The notes: generated by a model from the sequence alone, not told the origin. A stretch of DNA of 64,000 nucleotides from an uncultured Psychrosphaera sp. (GCF_947500655.1 NZ_CANMSK010000003.1:1-64000), one strand, 5' to 3'. Positions 46,600 to 57,314 are shown, numbered from the stretch's first letter. Translations and numbers: made by a program.

Positions 46600-49047
46600 T
46601 TGAGCCACGGGTACACCAATAATATGCAATCTCAATTGTCTGCTTTGACAAAATCAAATAAGCCACCACAAGCTACCGTTATCTCGGAAAAGAAGTTATG
46701 GGATTACCCTAAGTATTGGGCGGAATGTTTTGGGCCTGCGCCTTTTTTACCAACTACACGAGAAGAGATGGATCAACTCGGTTGGGACAGCTGTGATGTT
46801 ATTATTGTTACCGGTGATGCCTATGTAGACCATCCTAGCTTTGGTATGGCTGTTATTGGCAGAATGCTAGAATCTCAAGGTTTTAGGGTTGGTATTATTG
46901 ACCAACCAGATTGGCATTCAAAAGATGACTTTCAAAAGCTAGGCAAACCAAACTTATACTTTGGTGTTGCAGCGGGCAACATGGACTCCATGATCAACCG
47001 TTACACAGCCGACAGAAAATTGAGACACGATGATGCGTATACACCAGACAATATTGGTGGCAAACGTCCAGACCGTGCTGTAACTGTCTATTCTCAACGC
47101 TGTCGTGAAGCCTATAAAGGTGTTCCAATCGTCATCGGCGGTATTGAGGCTAGCTTACGCCGTATTAGCCATTATGATTATTGGTCGGACAAAGTTCGTC
47201 GTTCTGTACTTGTAGATTCAAAAGCCGATATGTTGATATTTGGTAATGCGGAACGTCCACTTGTTGAAATCACACACAGAATTTCTCGTGGTGAAGACAT
47301 CAAAGAGATTAAAGATGTTCGCGGTACTGCGATCATGGTGAAAAACGCATTAGAAGACTGGCAAGGTATAGATTCAACCCATATTGATAAGCCAGGTATT
47401 ATCGATCCGATAATGAATCCTTACCAAGAATATGACGCCAATACTTGTTCCAATAAAGACCAAGCGATTGAAGATAGTGCCGTTGATCCAAGTGCAAACG
47501 CAAATGGCGGCAGCCAAGCTATTGTAGTCCAACCATATAACCGAGTTAAAGATAAAACTCAGTTACGTCGTCCTTGGGATCGTGTTTATATAAAATTACC
47601 AGCTTATGAAGTGGTTTCTAAAAACCAAACTTTATATGCACACACCAACCGTATTTTACACCAAGAAACTAACCCAGGTTGTGCTAAAGCATTAATGCAA
47701 CGTCATGGTGATAGAAGTATTTGGATTAACCCTCCTGCATTTCCTCTGGAAACAGAAGAAATGGATTTTGTATTTGGTATGCCTTATGCGCGTATTCCAC
47801 ATCCAAAATACGAAGGCAAAAAAATCCCTGCTTACGACATGATAAAAACCTCAGTTAATATTATGCGTGGTTGCTACGGTGGTTGTACGTTCTGCTCTAT
47901 TACAGAGCATGAAGGTCGTATTATTCAAAGTCGTTCTGAAGATTCAATTATTCAAGAAATTGAACAAATTCGTGATGTGGTTCCTGGTTTTACCGGTGTT
48001 ATTTCTGACTTAGGTGGCCCTACAGCAAACATGTATATGTTGCGTTGTCAGTCAGCCAAAGCAGAAGCTACGTGTCGTCGTGCATCTTGTGTTTATCCAG
48101 ATATTTGTAAACACATGGACACAGATCACGAACCAACCATTAAGTTGTATCAACGAGCGCGTGAATTAAAAGGCATAAAGAAAGTATTAATCGCCTCTGG
48201 TGTTCGTTATGACTTAGCGATACAAGACCCACGTTATGTTAAAGAATTAGTAACGCATCACGTTGGCGGTTATTTAAAAATTGCACCTGAGCATACCGAA
48301 GAAGGTCCATTATCTAAGATGATGAAACCGGGTATGGGCAGTTACCACAAGTTTAAAGAGTTGTTTGAGAAGTACTCTAAAGAAGCGGGTAAAGAACAGT
48401 ATTTAATACCTTACTTTATTGCAGCACATCCAGGTACTACAACCAAAGATATGATCAACTTAGCCTTGTGGTTGAAAGAAAATAAATTCCGTTTAGACCA
48501 AGTACAAAACTTTTATCCGTCGCCAATGGCTACGGCGACAACTATGTATCACACAGAAATCGATACATTGCATAAAGTTAAGAAGACTAATGAAACCGTT
48601 GCGATACCTCGTGGTGAAAAAGAGCGTAGATTGCATAAAGCGATTTTACGTTACCACGACTCTAAAAACTGGAAGATGATCCGCCATGCATTAAAAGACA
48701 TGGGATTAGCTAAACTTATTGGTCACGGCATACATCATTTAGTACCGCCAGCATCTGAGAACGAAGAACGTTTAGGTAATCGTCGTCCAGGCGCTAAGAA
48801 TGGCCCACAAGGCAAAGGACAACGTGCGTTATCTCGTCATACTGGTTTAGGGCAATTCAAACCTGGTGTTAAATCAGACAAAAATTCGTCAGATAAAAAA
48901 CCGGCTACCAGTAGTAAATCGACAGGTAATTCTAAACCTAGCAGTAATAATAAACCGACGAATAATAAACCGTCGAGTAAAAATTCAAATGGTTCTGGCG
49001 CTAAAAAGTCAGGCAATAAACCAGGCAATAGAAGCCGCATAAGGTAA
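46600..49047 (+). CDS. ygiQ: YgiQ family radical SAM protein
   Basis: 815 residues, longer than E. coli YgiQ (about 740). The radical SAM cluster binds C425, C429 and C432 in [12 protein letters not shown]-terminal segment [17 protein letters not shown] is the YgiQ-specific start domain. The last 75 residues are a low-complexity tail of S, K, N, P and G repeats ([11 protein letters not shown]). The function is unknown in any organism. Start at TTG 46600 or ATG 46624 (ACGGG upstream); the choice is uncertain. Confidence 0.92.
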   Translation: MSHGYTNNMQSQLSALTKSNKPPQATVISEKKLWDYPKYWAECFGPAPFLPTTREEMDQLGWDSCDVIIVTGDAYVDHPSFGMAVIGRMLESQGFRVGIIDQPDWHSKDDFQKLGKPNLYFGVAAGNMDSMINRYTADRKLRHDDAYTPDNIGGKRPDRAVTVYSQRCREAYKGVPIVIGGIEASLRRISHYDYWSDKVRRSVLVDSKADMLIFGNAERPLVEITHRISRGEDIKEIKDVRGTAIMVKNALEDWQGIDSTHIDKPGIIDPIMNPYQEYDANTCSNKDQAIEDSAVDPSANANGGSQAIVVQPYNRVKDKTQLRRPWDRVYIKLPAYEVVSKNQTLYAHTNRILHQETNPGCAKALMQRHGDRSIWINPPAFPLETEEMDFVFGMPYARIPHPKYEGKKIPAYDMIKTSVNIMRGCYGGCTFCSITEHEGRIIQSRSEDSIIQEIEQIRDVVPGFTGVISDLGGPTANMYMLRCQSAKAEATCRRASCVYPDICKHMDTDHEPTIKLYQRARELKGIKKVLIASGVRYDLAIQDPRYVKELVTHHVGGYLKIAPEHTEEGPLSKMMKPGMGSYHKFKELFEKYSKEAGKEQYLIPYFIAAHPGTTTKDMINLALWLKENKFRLDQVQNFYPSPMATATTMYHTEIDTLHKVKKTNETVAIPRGEKERRLHKAILRYHDSKNWKMIRHALKDMGLAKLIGHGIHHLVPPASENEERLGNRRPGAKNGPQGKGQRALSRHTGLGQFKPGVKSDKNSSDKKPATSSKSTGNSKPSSNNKPTNNKPSSKNSNGSGAKKSGNKPGNRSRIR

Positions 49048-49052
49048 TTAAA

Positions 49053-49406
49053 ATGTCAGACGTAAAACAAGAATTTTTTGCAGAAATCCAAGCAACACAA
49101 ATGCTTTGGGCACTACAAGACAAAGACAACGAAGGTTGGGTTATAGTAGACTCAGCAAACTTTGAGGATGCTGAAAGTATGCCTTTATGGTCAACTGAAA
49201 GCATGGCACAAAAAAGCTGTACAGACGATTGGGCTGACTATAAGCCAACTCAAATCTCAGTAGCTGACTGGTTAGAGTTCTGGTTTGAAGACTTATCAGA
49301 AGATAACATGATAATTGGTCTAGATTGGCAAGAAGAACAAGAATGTGTTGAGTTAGAATTAGGCGATTTCACTAAAGAAATTGCAGATATTGAAAAGTTA
49401 GCATAA
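49053..49406 (+). CDS. DUF2750 domain protein
   Basis: 117 residues, acidic and without membrane segment. The pattern LWALQDKDNEGWVIVDS ... MPLWSTESMAQKSCTDDWADY ... WLEFWFEDLSEDNMIIGLDW is typical of DUF2750. Function unknown. It starts five bases after the ygiQ stop, so the two are co-transcribed, and a terminator follows. Confidence 0.85.
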   Translation: MSDVKQEFFAEIQATQMLWALQDKDNEGWVIVDSANFEDAESMPLWSTESMAQKSCTDDWADYKPTQISVADWLEFWFEDLSEDNMIIGLDWQEEQECVELELGDFTKEIADIEKLA

Positions 49407-49450
49407 CTTTTAAAACACTTTCAGTAGTCTATTTTTATACAATAGAGTCC

Positions 49451-49492
49451 TACAAAAAAGCGCTAACGATTTATCGTCAGCGCTTTTTTGTA
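49451..49492. terminator. Bidirectional intrinsic terminator
   Basis: A 15-bp outer stem (TACAAAAAAGCGCTxACGAT and complement) with one A-C mismatch, A and T tracts on both sides, between convergent DUF2750 and flgP. Confidence 0.85.
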
Positions 49493-49539
49493 TCTGTTAT
49501 TTATAACCAGAGCTATTTATATAAAGGCAAAGCTAATCG

Positions 49540-50013
49540 CTAATAGTAGTCGACTCTTTTTATGGTTCTTGAACGATTACTAACTTTATACAACTCGTGC
49601 ACTAATTTCATATCCAGTTCTAATTCAGTCGCATAAGTGCCACCTACAGGATAAACCTTAACGATTTTAGCACCACGGATCACTCCTGAAACTTTAGAGC
49701 GTAACTTATCATCCGATGATACTAAGTTTTTCACTTCTGATTTACCTTGTATCTGCTGGCCATAAACTTGTTCAGTTAATTCACGATAAGCATCTAATTT
49801 TGATGCACGCATAGCCATAATGTTTTTTATTTCAATGCTATCGCCAGGTTGAGCTTCAATTGGCGCATAACCAATAGCCCTAAGCACTGGAAAATTTTCA
49901 GGCTCTTCGTATTCCCAAGCAACATGTTTGTCCAGCAACATACCGCAACCAGATAAAATAAAGGCAAATAATATTGTTACACTTGGTACTAATTTTGATT
50001 TAATAAAATTCAT
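49540..50013 (-). CDS. flgP: Flagellar lipoprotein FlgP
   Basis: 157 residues from the ATG at 50013; earlier in-frame starts break the signal peptide. Lipobox LSGC (C23). The mature protein has an LPP20-type domain with ENFPVLRAIGYAPIEAQPGD and KLDAYRELTEQVYGQ. FlgP forms outer-membrane-associated disks or rings around the flagellar motor in Vibrio and Campylobacter. It is divergent from flgT, as in Vibrio, but no flgO is seen beside it. Confidence 0.85.
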   Translation of the reverse strand: MNFIKSKLVPSVTILFAFILSGCGMLLDKHVAWEYEEPENFPVLRAIGYAPIEAQPGDSIEIKNIMAMRASKLDAYRELTEQVYGQQIQGKSEVKNLVSSDDKLRSKVSGVIRGAKIVKVYPVGGTYATELELDMKLVHELYKVSNRSRTIKRVDYY

Positions 50014-50278
50014 TAAGACAATTCTCTGGTTATTACTTATGAGTATTTGGCATTTATGCATTCAATAATTGCGCCAATCATAACTAACGCAATCAAGCCA
50101 CCTTAAGTTATTATTTTATATGTGTTTTTTTCAAATAACTCTTTGGCGTAGTTTTTGCTTTTCTAACCTGCAAAGCTATTATTGTTGGCTAGTGACAATT
50201 TATTGTCATATGTGTTTTAAATTGAATAGCCATAGCAAACAATTAATTTTAATTATTTATCATTTAGTGAATATCAAT

Positions 50279-51475
50279 ATGCTTAATAACATCGCCATCA
50301 TCAAGATCTGTTTAACCTTAGCGTTTATGCTAAATATCACTACTGTTAATGCACAGTGGTATGAAGCTAGTGGACAAGCGAAAGTACGTAACGGTGATTA
50401 TAAAAGTGCTAAAAACAGAGCATTACAAGATGCCGTAAAGCAAGCTATGTTATTTTCTGGTGCTAATGTATCTAGTGTGCAAAAGATATCACAGGGGTTA
50501 TTAGTTGACGACCAACTCCAAGTTCAAGCGCTTGGTATAGTTGATAAGATTGAAATTGTAGAAGAAAGTCAAAGTGGTGATATGTTCACTATCACTGTAC
50601 GCGCGGATATATTTGCAGAAAATGAACAATGTCACGCATCAGAATTCAGTAAAAAATTAGCAATAACACAATTTCCAATTCAGCATTGGGCTGATGCAAA
50701 TATTGGTAATTTATACCCGTTAGAAAAAGAAATCCCAAGGAAATTCCAAACCTTGCTAAAAAATGAAGCCAATGGAATATACCCAGTAGCTTGGCTAGAT
50801 AAAAAATTAAACGTGAATAACGACTTTGAACAACAAGGTCAAATGCGTCATGAACTTATTGATGCTGTTGCCAATAGCGCCAATACACAATTTGTTTTAT
50901 TTGGACGTATTACAGACCTTTCATTTGGCGATGAAACCAACAATTATAAATTTTGGCAAGATGATCAATTTGAGCGTTATTTCGCTTTAGATATCTTAGT
51001 TGCCAATGCATTTACCCATGAAGTTTTATATCAAAACAAATTTGATACATCGGCTAACTGGAATACCCCAAAAAATAAACAAGTAAGTGTTACCAGCCAA
51101 AAGTTTTGGGATGATAGTTATGGCACCGCCATCGAAAATTTATTGGCGGATGTGCGTAACGACTTAGTGGCGGTATTCAGTTGCCAACAATTACAAAGTA
51201 AAATCATGACCATTAGAGACGGTGGACAAATTCAATTGAATATTGGCCGAGATCAAGGGGTTAATATTGGACAAGAGTATCGTGTTTCATATCAATCAAA
51301 TGATTTAGATAATAATGGAAACTCATTAACTAACTTTATTATTAGCCCATACAGAGTAAGGATCACTCAAGTTTATCAAAACAGCGCTATCGCCGAGAGT
51401 TTAGATGCCGCCTTTATGAATAACGTACAAGTAAATGATGTAATTGAGTTAAAAGATTGGGATAACGCTTGGTAA
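50279..51475 (+). CDS. flgT: Flagellar assembly protein FlgT (H-ring)
   Basis: 398 residues from the ATG at 50279; the open frame to 50120 lacks a ribosome site and would place a second hydrophobic stretch before the signal peptide (ends TTVNA-QWYEASG). The domains follow Vibrio FlgT: an N-terminal LPP20-like part (GQAKVRNGDYKSAKNRALQD), a CsgG-like middle with conserved F and W residues, and a C-terminal part around IRDGGQIQLNIGRDQGV. It builds the H ring of sodium-type polar flagella. It is divergent from flgP. Confidence 0.88.
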   Translation: MLNNIAIIKICLTLAFMLNITTVNAQWYEASGQAKVRNGDYKSAKNRALQDAVKQAMLFSGANVSSVQKISQGLLVDDQLQVQALGIVDKIEIVEESQSGDMFTITVRADIFAENEQCHASEFSKKLAITQFPIQHWADANIGNLYPLEKEIPRKFQTLLKNEANGIYPVAWLDKKLNVNNDFEQQGQMRHELIDAVANSANTQFVLFGRITDLSFGDETNNYKFWQDDQFERYFALDILVANAFTHEVLYQNKFDTSANWNTPKNKQVSVTSQKFWDDSYGTAIENLLADVRNDLVAVFSCQQLQSKIMTIRDGGQIQLNIGRDQGVNIGQEYRVSYQSNDLDNNGNSLTNFIISPYRVRITQVYQNSAIAESLDAAFMNNVQVNDVIELKDWDNAW

Positions 51476-51575
51476 ATAGAATTATTTTTACTTTTATCTC
51501 TTTCTTACTTGAATGATCTGTTGGTGTGTCTGTATATTAAGTGCATCAAGCGTAATGTTTAATTGAAGGATTAAT

Positions 51576-51932
51576 ATGTCTATTGAAGCACTTGCAAGTA
51601 TTAGCGGAATTGATACCAAACAGGGTTTAACCAACTGTATGGATGATGAAGATTTATATATGTCAATTATAGGCATGTATATGGAGCAATTAGTTGAAAA
51701 CTTGCCACAGTTAGCTCAAGCATACTCAGAGCAAAACTGGATAGAAATAGGAAAACTAGCTCATTCTATTAAAGGGGCTTCAGCAAGTATTGGAGCATTT
51801 GAAATTCAAGCAATTTCAGCAGTAATAGAAAAAGCGGCAAAGCATGATGAAGTATCAATTATCACTGACAATTTTGAATCATTCATTTCTTTATTAAATA
51901 CCACATCTAGTGCTTTAAAACAGAGCCTATAA
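51576..51932 (+). CDS. Histidine phosphotransfer (Hpt) domain protein
   Basis: 118 residues, one Hpt four-helix domain. The phospho-accepting histidine is H63 in LAHSIKGASASIG. It has no kinase or receiver domain, so it would relay phosphate from a separate hybrid kinase; BarA-like kinase 10 kb away already has its own Hpt. The partner is unknown. It overlaps the end of the convergent L,D-transpeptidase by six bases. Confidence 0.92.
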   Translation: MSIEALASISGIDTKQGLTNCMDDEDLYMSIIGMYMEQLVENLPQLAQAYSEQNWIEIGKLAHSIKGASASIGAFEIQAISAVIEKAAKHDEVSIITDNFESFISLLNTTSSALKQSL

Positions 51933-53201
51933 AATAGATTCTGTTTGCAGTTCTTCTGACTTTATATCTTCTGAGCTTACGGGTGTAATTTCGTTTTCTA
52001 ATTCAGATTCAGGCTTTTGTCCTGCTAACGCAAATAAATCAAATTCCTCTGGTGTATCGCTGATCAAAACCTTATCGCCATTGTCTAGCATTTGATACAC
52101 CATTTCGATATCTGGATTACGCAGTCTAATACATCCGTGTGTTGTACGTCCGCCAATTGAATTAGGGTTTGATGTACCGTGTAAAAAATATGAATTGCCA
52201 AAGTGCATAGCATAATTCCCCATGGTTCCACGTGAACAACGTTCGCCTTTCGCTATTTTATTCTTATATTCGCCAGACATTTTAGGCGGAATACACCAAT
52301 TAATTCCATCGGGATCAAATAATTGAAACTCAACTTCAAACTCGCCCTCTGGTGTGTAGTAACATTTACCACCTTTCTCTTCAGGCAAACAACGATCAAA
52401 ACCAAGCGCAACCGGCGTACGCATTAATTTTTCTTTTTTACCATCAACAACTTCATACACTGATAATTCAAAGCGCTTTTTATCGATAATCGCAAATCGT
52501 TTACTGCCCGATTTACGTTCATATTTCAGTGGTTTAGTGCGGTCTTGGTATTGAGCTGATTTTTTTATCCAAACTGGCTTATCTAGCGCTTGCCAAGAAT
52601 TTTCAGTGACATAACCTGTGGCTTTAATTATATATCGGTCTTCTGAAGCTGAAGTGAAGACAGTGTCTTTTTTCCAAATCGCCGTTTTAGCCGGCTCAGC
52701 TTCAATTGATTTGCTATCAACAGCATCAATACCAACTGATTGAGTCTGCAATGCGCTTTCAATTTCGTTTGAAGGGTCTTCGGCTTCACTTGAGCTATCT
52801 GGTTTTACCGTTTGTGGATTATAAAAATAAACTTTAGTATCAGCTAGTAACTTATATCTTTTAGCATCTACACCTACTGTATGAAGTGCGCGATACACGA
52901 CAGTTTTTGCAGAATTATCTTTATAAGGAATACGCAGTTTTAATGGCTCAGATTTCTTAATAAATAGATCAGTTTCCAGAGGCTGCCATTGCCCTTTAGG
53001 GAAGTGCCCTGAAATAGTGATCCATTCATCAGATTCAGAGTCTGAGGTAAACAGTGTTCTTTTATCCCACTGTTCAACAATAGCTCCATTTGGTGAATCT
53101 AATACAGCCACACTATCTAAAGTTAAATAGGTTTTTGCCGCCCAAGTTATTGGACTCATTAACACCATAGCTAAATATAAAAACGATACTACAAACTTCA
53201 C
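51927..53201 (-). CDS. L,D-transpeptidase (YkuD)
   Basis: 424 residues, signal peptide about 1-21 (TWAA). Two repeat SH3-like parts (about 30-85 and 165-215) precede the YkuD catalytic domain, whose active site is HGTSNPNSIGGRTTHGCIRL. The cysteine is in HGCIRL. Acidic tail (about 390-424). It crosslinks peptidoglycan stem peptides or attaches lipoprotein. The long N-terminal region with duplicated WQ-L/W-KK motifs is unusual for the enzyme family. Confidence 0.88.
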   Translation of the reverse strand: MKFVVSFLYLAMVLMSPITWAAKTYLTLDSVAVLDSPNGAIVEQWDKRTLFTSDSESDEWITISGHFPKGQWQPLETDLFIKKSEPLKLRIPYKDNSAKTVVYRALHTVGVDAKRYKLLADTKVYFYNPQTVKPDSSSEAEDPSNEIESALQTQSVGIDAVDSKSIEAEPAKTAIWKKDTVFTSASEDRYIIKATGYVTENSWQALDKPVWIKKSAQYQDRTKPLKYERKSGSKRFAIIDKKRFELSVYEVVDGKKEKLMRTPVALGFDRCLPEEKGGKCYYTPEGEFEVEFQLFDPDGINWCIPPKMSGEYKNKIAKGERCSRGTMGNYAMHFGNSYFLHGTSNPNSIGGRTTHGCIRLRNPDIEMVYQMLDNGDKVLISDTPEEFDLFALAGQKPESELENEITPVSSEDIKSEELQTESIL

Positions 53202-53412
53202 TTATCTTTCCTTTATTGTGCTCAATACTTTGAGACAAGGTATCTAAAATTTAAACCACCTTGTCTATTATACATTCATATAAGGAATATTAATAATTTC
53301 AATTAGTGGCAAAAAAAAATTCTATATAAACAAAATGTTAATTGCTTATACAAGCACTCTAGGTCAGGATAATAAAATGAATCCCTTTTATCCTTAACTT
53401 GAGATTATCATT

Positions 53413-53901
53413 ATGAAAATAACAAAACCTTTTAAGCTACTACTTATACTATGCTCATTCTTATCGTTAACTTCAGTCCATGCCAATGATGAAAGTTACT
53501 TTGTTGGTGAAATCATCCAAGAAGACATTCTAACTAATTTCTCAAACTTTTCTCAACATAGTAACGATATAGACTATTCAAAATCAGACCTAAGCATATT
53601 AAAAAATCTGGATGCTGATATTCAGATAAAAGTGTTTTTTGGTCAGTGGTGCCACGACAGCGTCCGTGAAGTACCGCGAGTTATTAACCTATTAGGACAA
53701 GTGAACAATCCAAATATCAAACCTTGGTTTTATGCATTAGATACCAGTAAGTCAGATCCATTATTGTTAGCTGAAAAACATAATGTATTAAAAACCCCAA
53801 CCATTATTGTATATAAAGACGGTGTTGAATTGGGACGAATATTAGAAGTTCCTGAACAAGACTGGGCAACTGACATTAGTGCTTTGTTCAAAACAAAATA
53901 G
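53413..53901 (+). CDS. Secreted thioredoxin-like protein with CxxS-type site
   Basis: 162 residues with signal peptide about 1-24 (VHA-ND). The thioredoxin fold is clear: VFFGQWCHDSVREVPRV puts C80 in a C-H-D-S site, so there is only one active cysteine; the cis-proline is in LKTPTIIVYKDG. Monothiol versions act as reductants of sulfenic acids or bind metal (family knowledge). It stands alone between L,D-transpeptidase and lysS. Confidence 0.82.
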   Translation: MKITKPFKLLLILCSFLSLTSVHANDESYFVGEIIQEDILTNFSNFSQHSNDIDYSKSDLSILKNLDADIQIKVFFGQWCHDSVREVPRVINLLGQVNNPNIKPWFYALDTSKSDPLLLAEKHNVLKTPTIIVYKDGVELGRILEVPEQDWATDISALFKTK

Positions 53902-53920
53902 AAATATAAAGCCGCATACA

Positions 53921-53947
53921 AAAACGCCTTCATTATGAAGGCGTTTT
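53921..53947. terminator. Bidirectional intrinsic terminator
   Basis: AAAACGCCTTCA/TGAAGGCGTTTT, a 12-bp perfect stem with loop TTA, between the thioredoxin-like gene and convergent lysS. Confidence 0.9.
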
Positions 53948-53999
53948 ACTTTTTAACACTAAGTGTTTAGTTCGCTATTTTCTTTAGCTAAACCTATTT

Positions 54000-55574
54000 T
54001 TATTCTTCGTCAGCCTGCTCTGCATTAGCAACAGGTTTCATGTGAGGGAATAAAATTACATCTTTAATTGTTGGCGAGTCAGTAAATAACATCACTAAAC
54101 GGTCGATGCCAATACCTTCACCAGCTGTTGGCGGTAAACCAAATTCTAATGCTTGAATGTAATCTTCATCAAAGTGCATTGCTTCATCATCACCAGCGTC
54201 TTTCTCTTCAACTTGTTTAGAGAAACGCTCAGCCTGATCCGCTGCATCATTTAACTCAGAGAAACCATTTGCAAGTTCACGGCCTCCAACAAAGAATTCA
54301 AAACGGTCAGTAACAAAACTATTCTCATCGTTACGACGTGCTAATGGAGAAACTTCCCATGGATACGCAGTGATGAATGTAGGCTGGTCTAATAACTCTT
54401 CCGCTGTTGCTTCAAAGATTTCACACAAGTACTTGCCTGCGCCCCAAATCCCGTCGACTTCAGGCTCTTTAATGTGAAGTGCTTTAGCCATCGCTTTCAA
54501 TGTCGCCAAGTTATTTTCTGGGTCTTGAATAGCCGTTTTCCATTCTGGATTGGCTGTTGCTTCTGGGTAATATTTTAATACTGCATCAGACATAGTTAAG
54601 CGAGTAAACGGCTGACCAAAGTCGTATTCTTTAGTTTCTACTACATTACCGTCTGTATCTTTAACTGTGTTGGTGATCACAGCTGAACCTAAAATGTCAT
54701 TCGCTAATGTGCGTAACATCTCTTCTGTGATGTCCATTAGGTCTTTGTAATCCGCATACGCTTGGTAGAATTCAATCATAGTGAACTCTGGATTATGACG
54801 AGTTGATAATCCTTCATTACGGAAGTTTCGGTTAATTTCGAACACTCGTTCAAAACCACCAACAACTAAACGCTTTAAATAAAGTTCAGGTGCGATACGT
54901 AAATACATATCACGGCTCATTGCATTATGATGTGTCACAAATGGTTTTGCTGATGCGCCACCAGGGATAACTTGTAACATCGGCGTCTCAACTTCCATAT
55001 AATTACGGTCAGTTAAGAAACGACGAATGCCATCAACTATTTTAGAGCGAATAAAGAAAGTATTACGTGTATCTTGATTAGTGATCAAATCCACATAACG
55101 TTGACGATACTTAGCTTCCTGGTCTGTTAAACCATGGAATTTTTCTGGTAATGGACGTAATGATTTAGTTAATAACTCATACTCAGCCATATCTACATAT
55201 AAATCGCCTTTACCTGACTTATTAAGAGGGCCTGTAACACCGATAATGTCACCAATATCTAATACACCGTACTTTTCTTTTAATACTTTTTGCGTGTCTT
55301 TAGATGCATAAGCTTGAATTCGGCCAGACATATCTTGTAGTAATAAGAACGGACCACGTTTCGCCATAATACGACCAGCGATAGAAACAACCGTGTGTGA
55401 TTCAATCAATTCTTCTTTTGATTTTTGACCAAATTCTTTTTGTAAGTCTTCTGCATAATGTTCACGACGGAACTTATTTGGGTGACCATTGGCACTACAG
55501 TTAACGCGGATTGCGTCTAATTTAGCACGACGCTCTGCTATCAATTTGTTTTCGTCTTGAATTTGGTCAGTCAT
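54000..55574 (-). CDS. lysS: Lysyl-tRNA synthetase (class II)
   Basis: 524 residues. N-terminal OB-fold anticodon-binding domain (about 55-165) and class II catalytic core with [20 protein letters not shown] (motif 2) and [20 protein letters not shown] (motif 3). It charges tRNA-Lys. It follows prfB by 100 bases on the same strand, the conserved prfB-lysS order. Confidence 0.98.
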   Translation of the reverse strand: MTDQIQDENKLIAERRAKLDAIRVNCSANGHPNKFRREHYAEDLQKEFGQKSKEELIESHTVVSIAGRIMAKRGPFLLLQDMSGRIQAYASKDTQKVLKEKYGVLDIGDIIGVTGPLNKSGKGDLYVDMAEYELLTKSLRPLPEKFHGLTDQEAKYRQRYVDLITNQDTRNTFFIRSKIVDGIRRFLTDRNYMEVETPMLQVIPGGASAKPFVTHHNAMSRDMYLRIAPELYLKRLVVGGFERVFEINRNFRNEGLSTRHNPEFTMIEFYQAYADYKDLMDITEEMLRTLANDILGSAVITNTVKDTDGNVVETKEYDFGQPFTRLTMSDAVLKYYPEATANPEWKTAIQDPENNLATLKAMAKALHIKEPEVDGIWGAGKYLCEIFEATAEELLDQPTFITAYPWEVSPLARRNDENSFVTDRFEFFVGGRELANGFSELNDAADQAERFSKQVEEKDAGDDEAMHFDEDYIQALEFGLPPTAGEGIGIDRLVMLFTDSPTIKDVILFPHMKPVANAEQADEE

Positions 55575-55674
55575 ATTATTCTCTAATTACTTTCATCTAC
55601 TTTGTTAAGCTTTGGCAATTTAATTCAAATGCATAGCTCAACTACAATTTTATTTTTACCAGTTTATCGTTTTA

Positions 55675-56773
55675 CTATAAACCAGATTTCAAACTAGCTT
55701 CTATAAACTTATCTAAATCACCGTCTAATACCGCTTGAGTATTACGATTTTCAATACCTGTTCTCAAATCTTTAATGCGCGAGTCATCTAATACGTATGA
55801 ACGTATTTGGCTGCCCCAGCCTATGTCAGATTTTGAATCTTCTGCTACTTGTTTTTCAGCGTTTTGTTTTAGCATTTCCAATTCATAAAGTTTCGCTTTT
55901 AGCTGCTTCATGGCTTGGTCTTTATTCTTATGTTGCGAACGTTCATTCTGACACTGAACAACCGTATTGGTTGGAACGTGTGTAATACGTACCGCTGAAT
56001 CTGTAGTATTTACGTGTTGGCCACCGGCACCTGATGCCCGGTAAGTATCGATTTTTAAATCAGAGGTGTTAATCTCAATGTCTATATTGTCATCCACTTC
56101 TGGATATACAAACGCAGAAGCAAATGATGTGTGACGTTTGCCACTTGAATCAAATGGAGATTTACGCACTAAGCGATGTACACCCGTTTCTGTTCGACAC
56201 CAGCCAAATGCATATTCACCTGAAAAACGAATTGTTGCACCTTTAATACCAGCAACATCGCCGGCGGTAACTTCAATCAATTCTGTTTTAAAGCCTTTAG
56301 CTTCGCCCCAACGTAAATACATGCGTAATAACATATTACACCAGTCTTGCGCTTCTGTGCCGCCGGAACCTGATTGTAAATCTATATATGCGTTACTTGC
56401 ATCTTGTTCGCCAGAGAACATACGGCGAAATTCTAATAATTCTAATTTTGCAACTAATTCAGCTAATTCAGATTGCGCTTCTTCAAACGTATCTTCATCT
56501 TCGGCTTCTTGTGCTAGTTCAACTAAACCTTCAACGTCTTCTGTTCCCAAATCAAGCTGATCAATCGTGTCGACTATCGCTTCTAACGTTGACTTCTCTT
56601 TTCCAAGCTTTTGCGCTCGATCTGGATCGTTCCATACATCTGGATTTTCAAGCTCGCCTGTAACCTCTTCTAGTAACTCTCTTTTGTTATCGTAGTCAAA
56701 GGTACCCCCGAAGCACATCGGTACGAGTGCGGATATCGGCGATTTGGTTTAATACAGGATTCACTTCAAACAT
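55675..56773 (-). CDS. prfB: Peptide chain release factor 2 (programmed +1 frameshift)
   Basis: Read as two frames: 25 codons from the ATG at 56773 ([20 protein letters not shown]...) to an in-frame TGA at 56698-56696, then a +1 shift at CTT-TGA-C. The total is 365 residues, equal to E. coli RF2. GGQ is at 250-252, the SPF anticodon-like tripeptide at 205-207. Residue 246 is Ala, as in most bacteria, not the Thr of E. coli K-12. RF2 releases peptides at UGA and UAA and autoregulates by the shift. Upstream of lysS. Confidence 0.97.
56695..56710 (-). promoter_or_regulatory. RF2 programmed frameshift site
   Basis: CGGGGGTACCTTTGAC on the minus strand: the internal Shine-Dalgarno-like GGGGG lies three bases before the slippery CTT, followed by TGA-C. 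This matches the classical prfB site, with TAC in place of TAT. Confidence 0.95.
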
Positions 56774-56874
56774 GTTTAGAAATTCTTACTTTTGAGTGTT
56801 GAACAAAAATGAGGCGGGATTGTAACAAATCTTACAGCCGAAAGTCAGCTATAAAGTGCCGTTACCGCCAAATT

Positions 56875-57267
56875 TTACGTTAGTTGTTTAATTTTATTCA
56901 CAACGGGTGCATTTGCATCGGGAAAGGTCAGCTTTATTAAATCGTTCTGAGTAAACCATTCAACTTGCTGCCCTTCAACACCTTGCTCTTTACCACTGAA
57001 ATTAGTGACAAGTTGAAAGTGTAAATTAACGTGCTTTTCTGGATATTCAAAACTTAGCGACATAAAAGCTGACTGTTCAATTACATCAATATTTAACTCT
57101 TCTTTTAATTCACGAGATAATGCTTGTTCTGTACTTTCACCGTCTTCTATTTTTCCACCAGGAAACTCCCATTTTCCACCTTGATGTTGATGATCCAGAC
57201 GTTTGCTCAATAAAAATAAGCCATCAACATAAATAACCGCAGCAGCAACATTAATTGTTTTCTTCAT
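56875..57267 (-). CDS. mutT: MutT, 8-oxo-dGTP diphosphatase
   Basis: 130 residues from the ATG at 57267 (another at 57279 is possible). Nudix box GGKIEDGESTEQALSRELKEEL fits GX5EX7REUXEEXGU. It removes oxidised guanine nucleotides. It lies downstream of secA on the same strand, as in E. coli, but a terminator separates the two. Confidence 0.94.
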   Translation of the reverse strand: MKKTINVAAAVIYVDGLFLLSKRLDHQHQGGKWEFPGGKIEDGESTEQALSRELKEELNIDVIEQSAFMSLSFEYPEKHVNLHFQLVTNFSGKEQGVEGQQVEWFTQNDLIKLTFPDANAPVVNKIKQLT

Positions 57268-57314
57268 TTCACTTTTCACTTTAAAGGCGTTTGTAGCAAT
57301 TTATTTTAGTCATA

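Noticed and set aside
50014..50278. Sigma-54 promoter between flgP and flgT
   Set aside because: TGGC-like sequences do not have the GG/GC spacing required.
50120..50278. N-terminal extension of flgT
   Set aside because: It would put a second hydrophobic segment before the signal peptide, with no ribosome site.
56138..56560. Open frame of 140 codons opposite prfB
   Set aside because: Serine-rich mirror of acidic prfB codons; not a gene.
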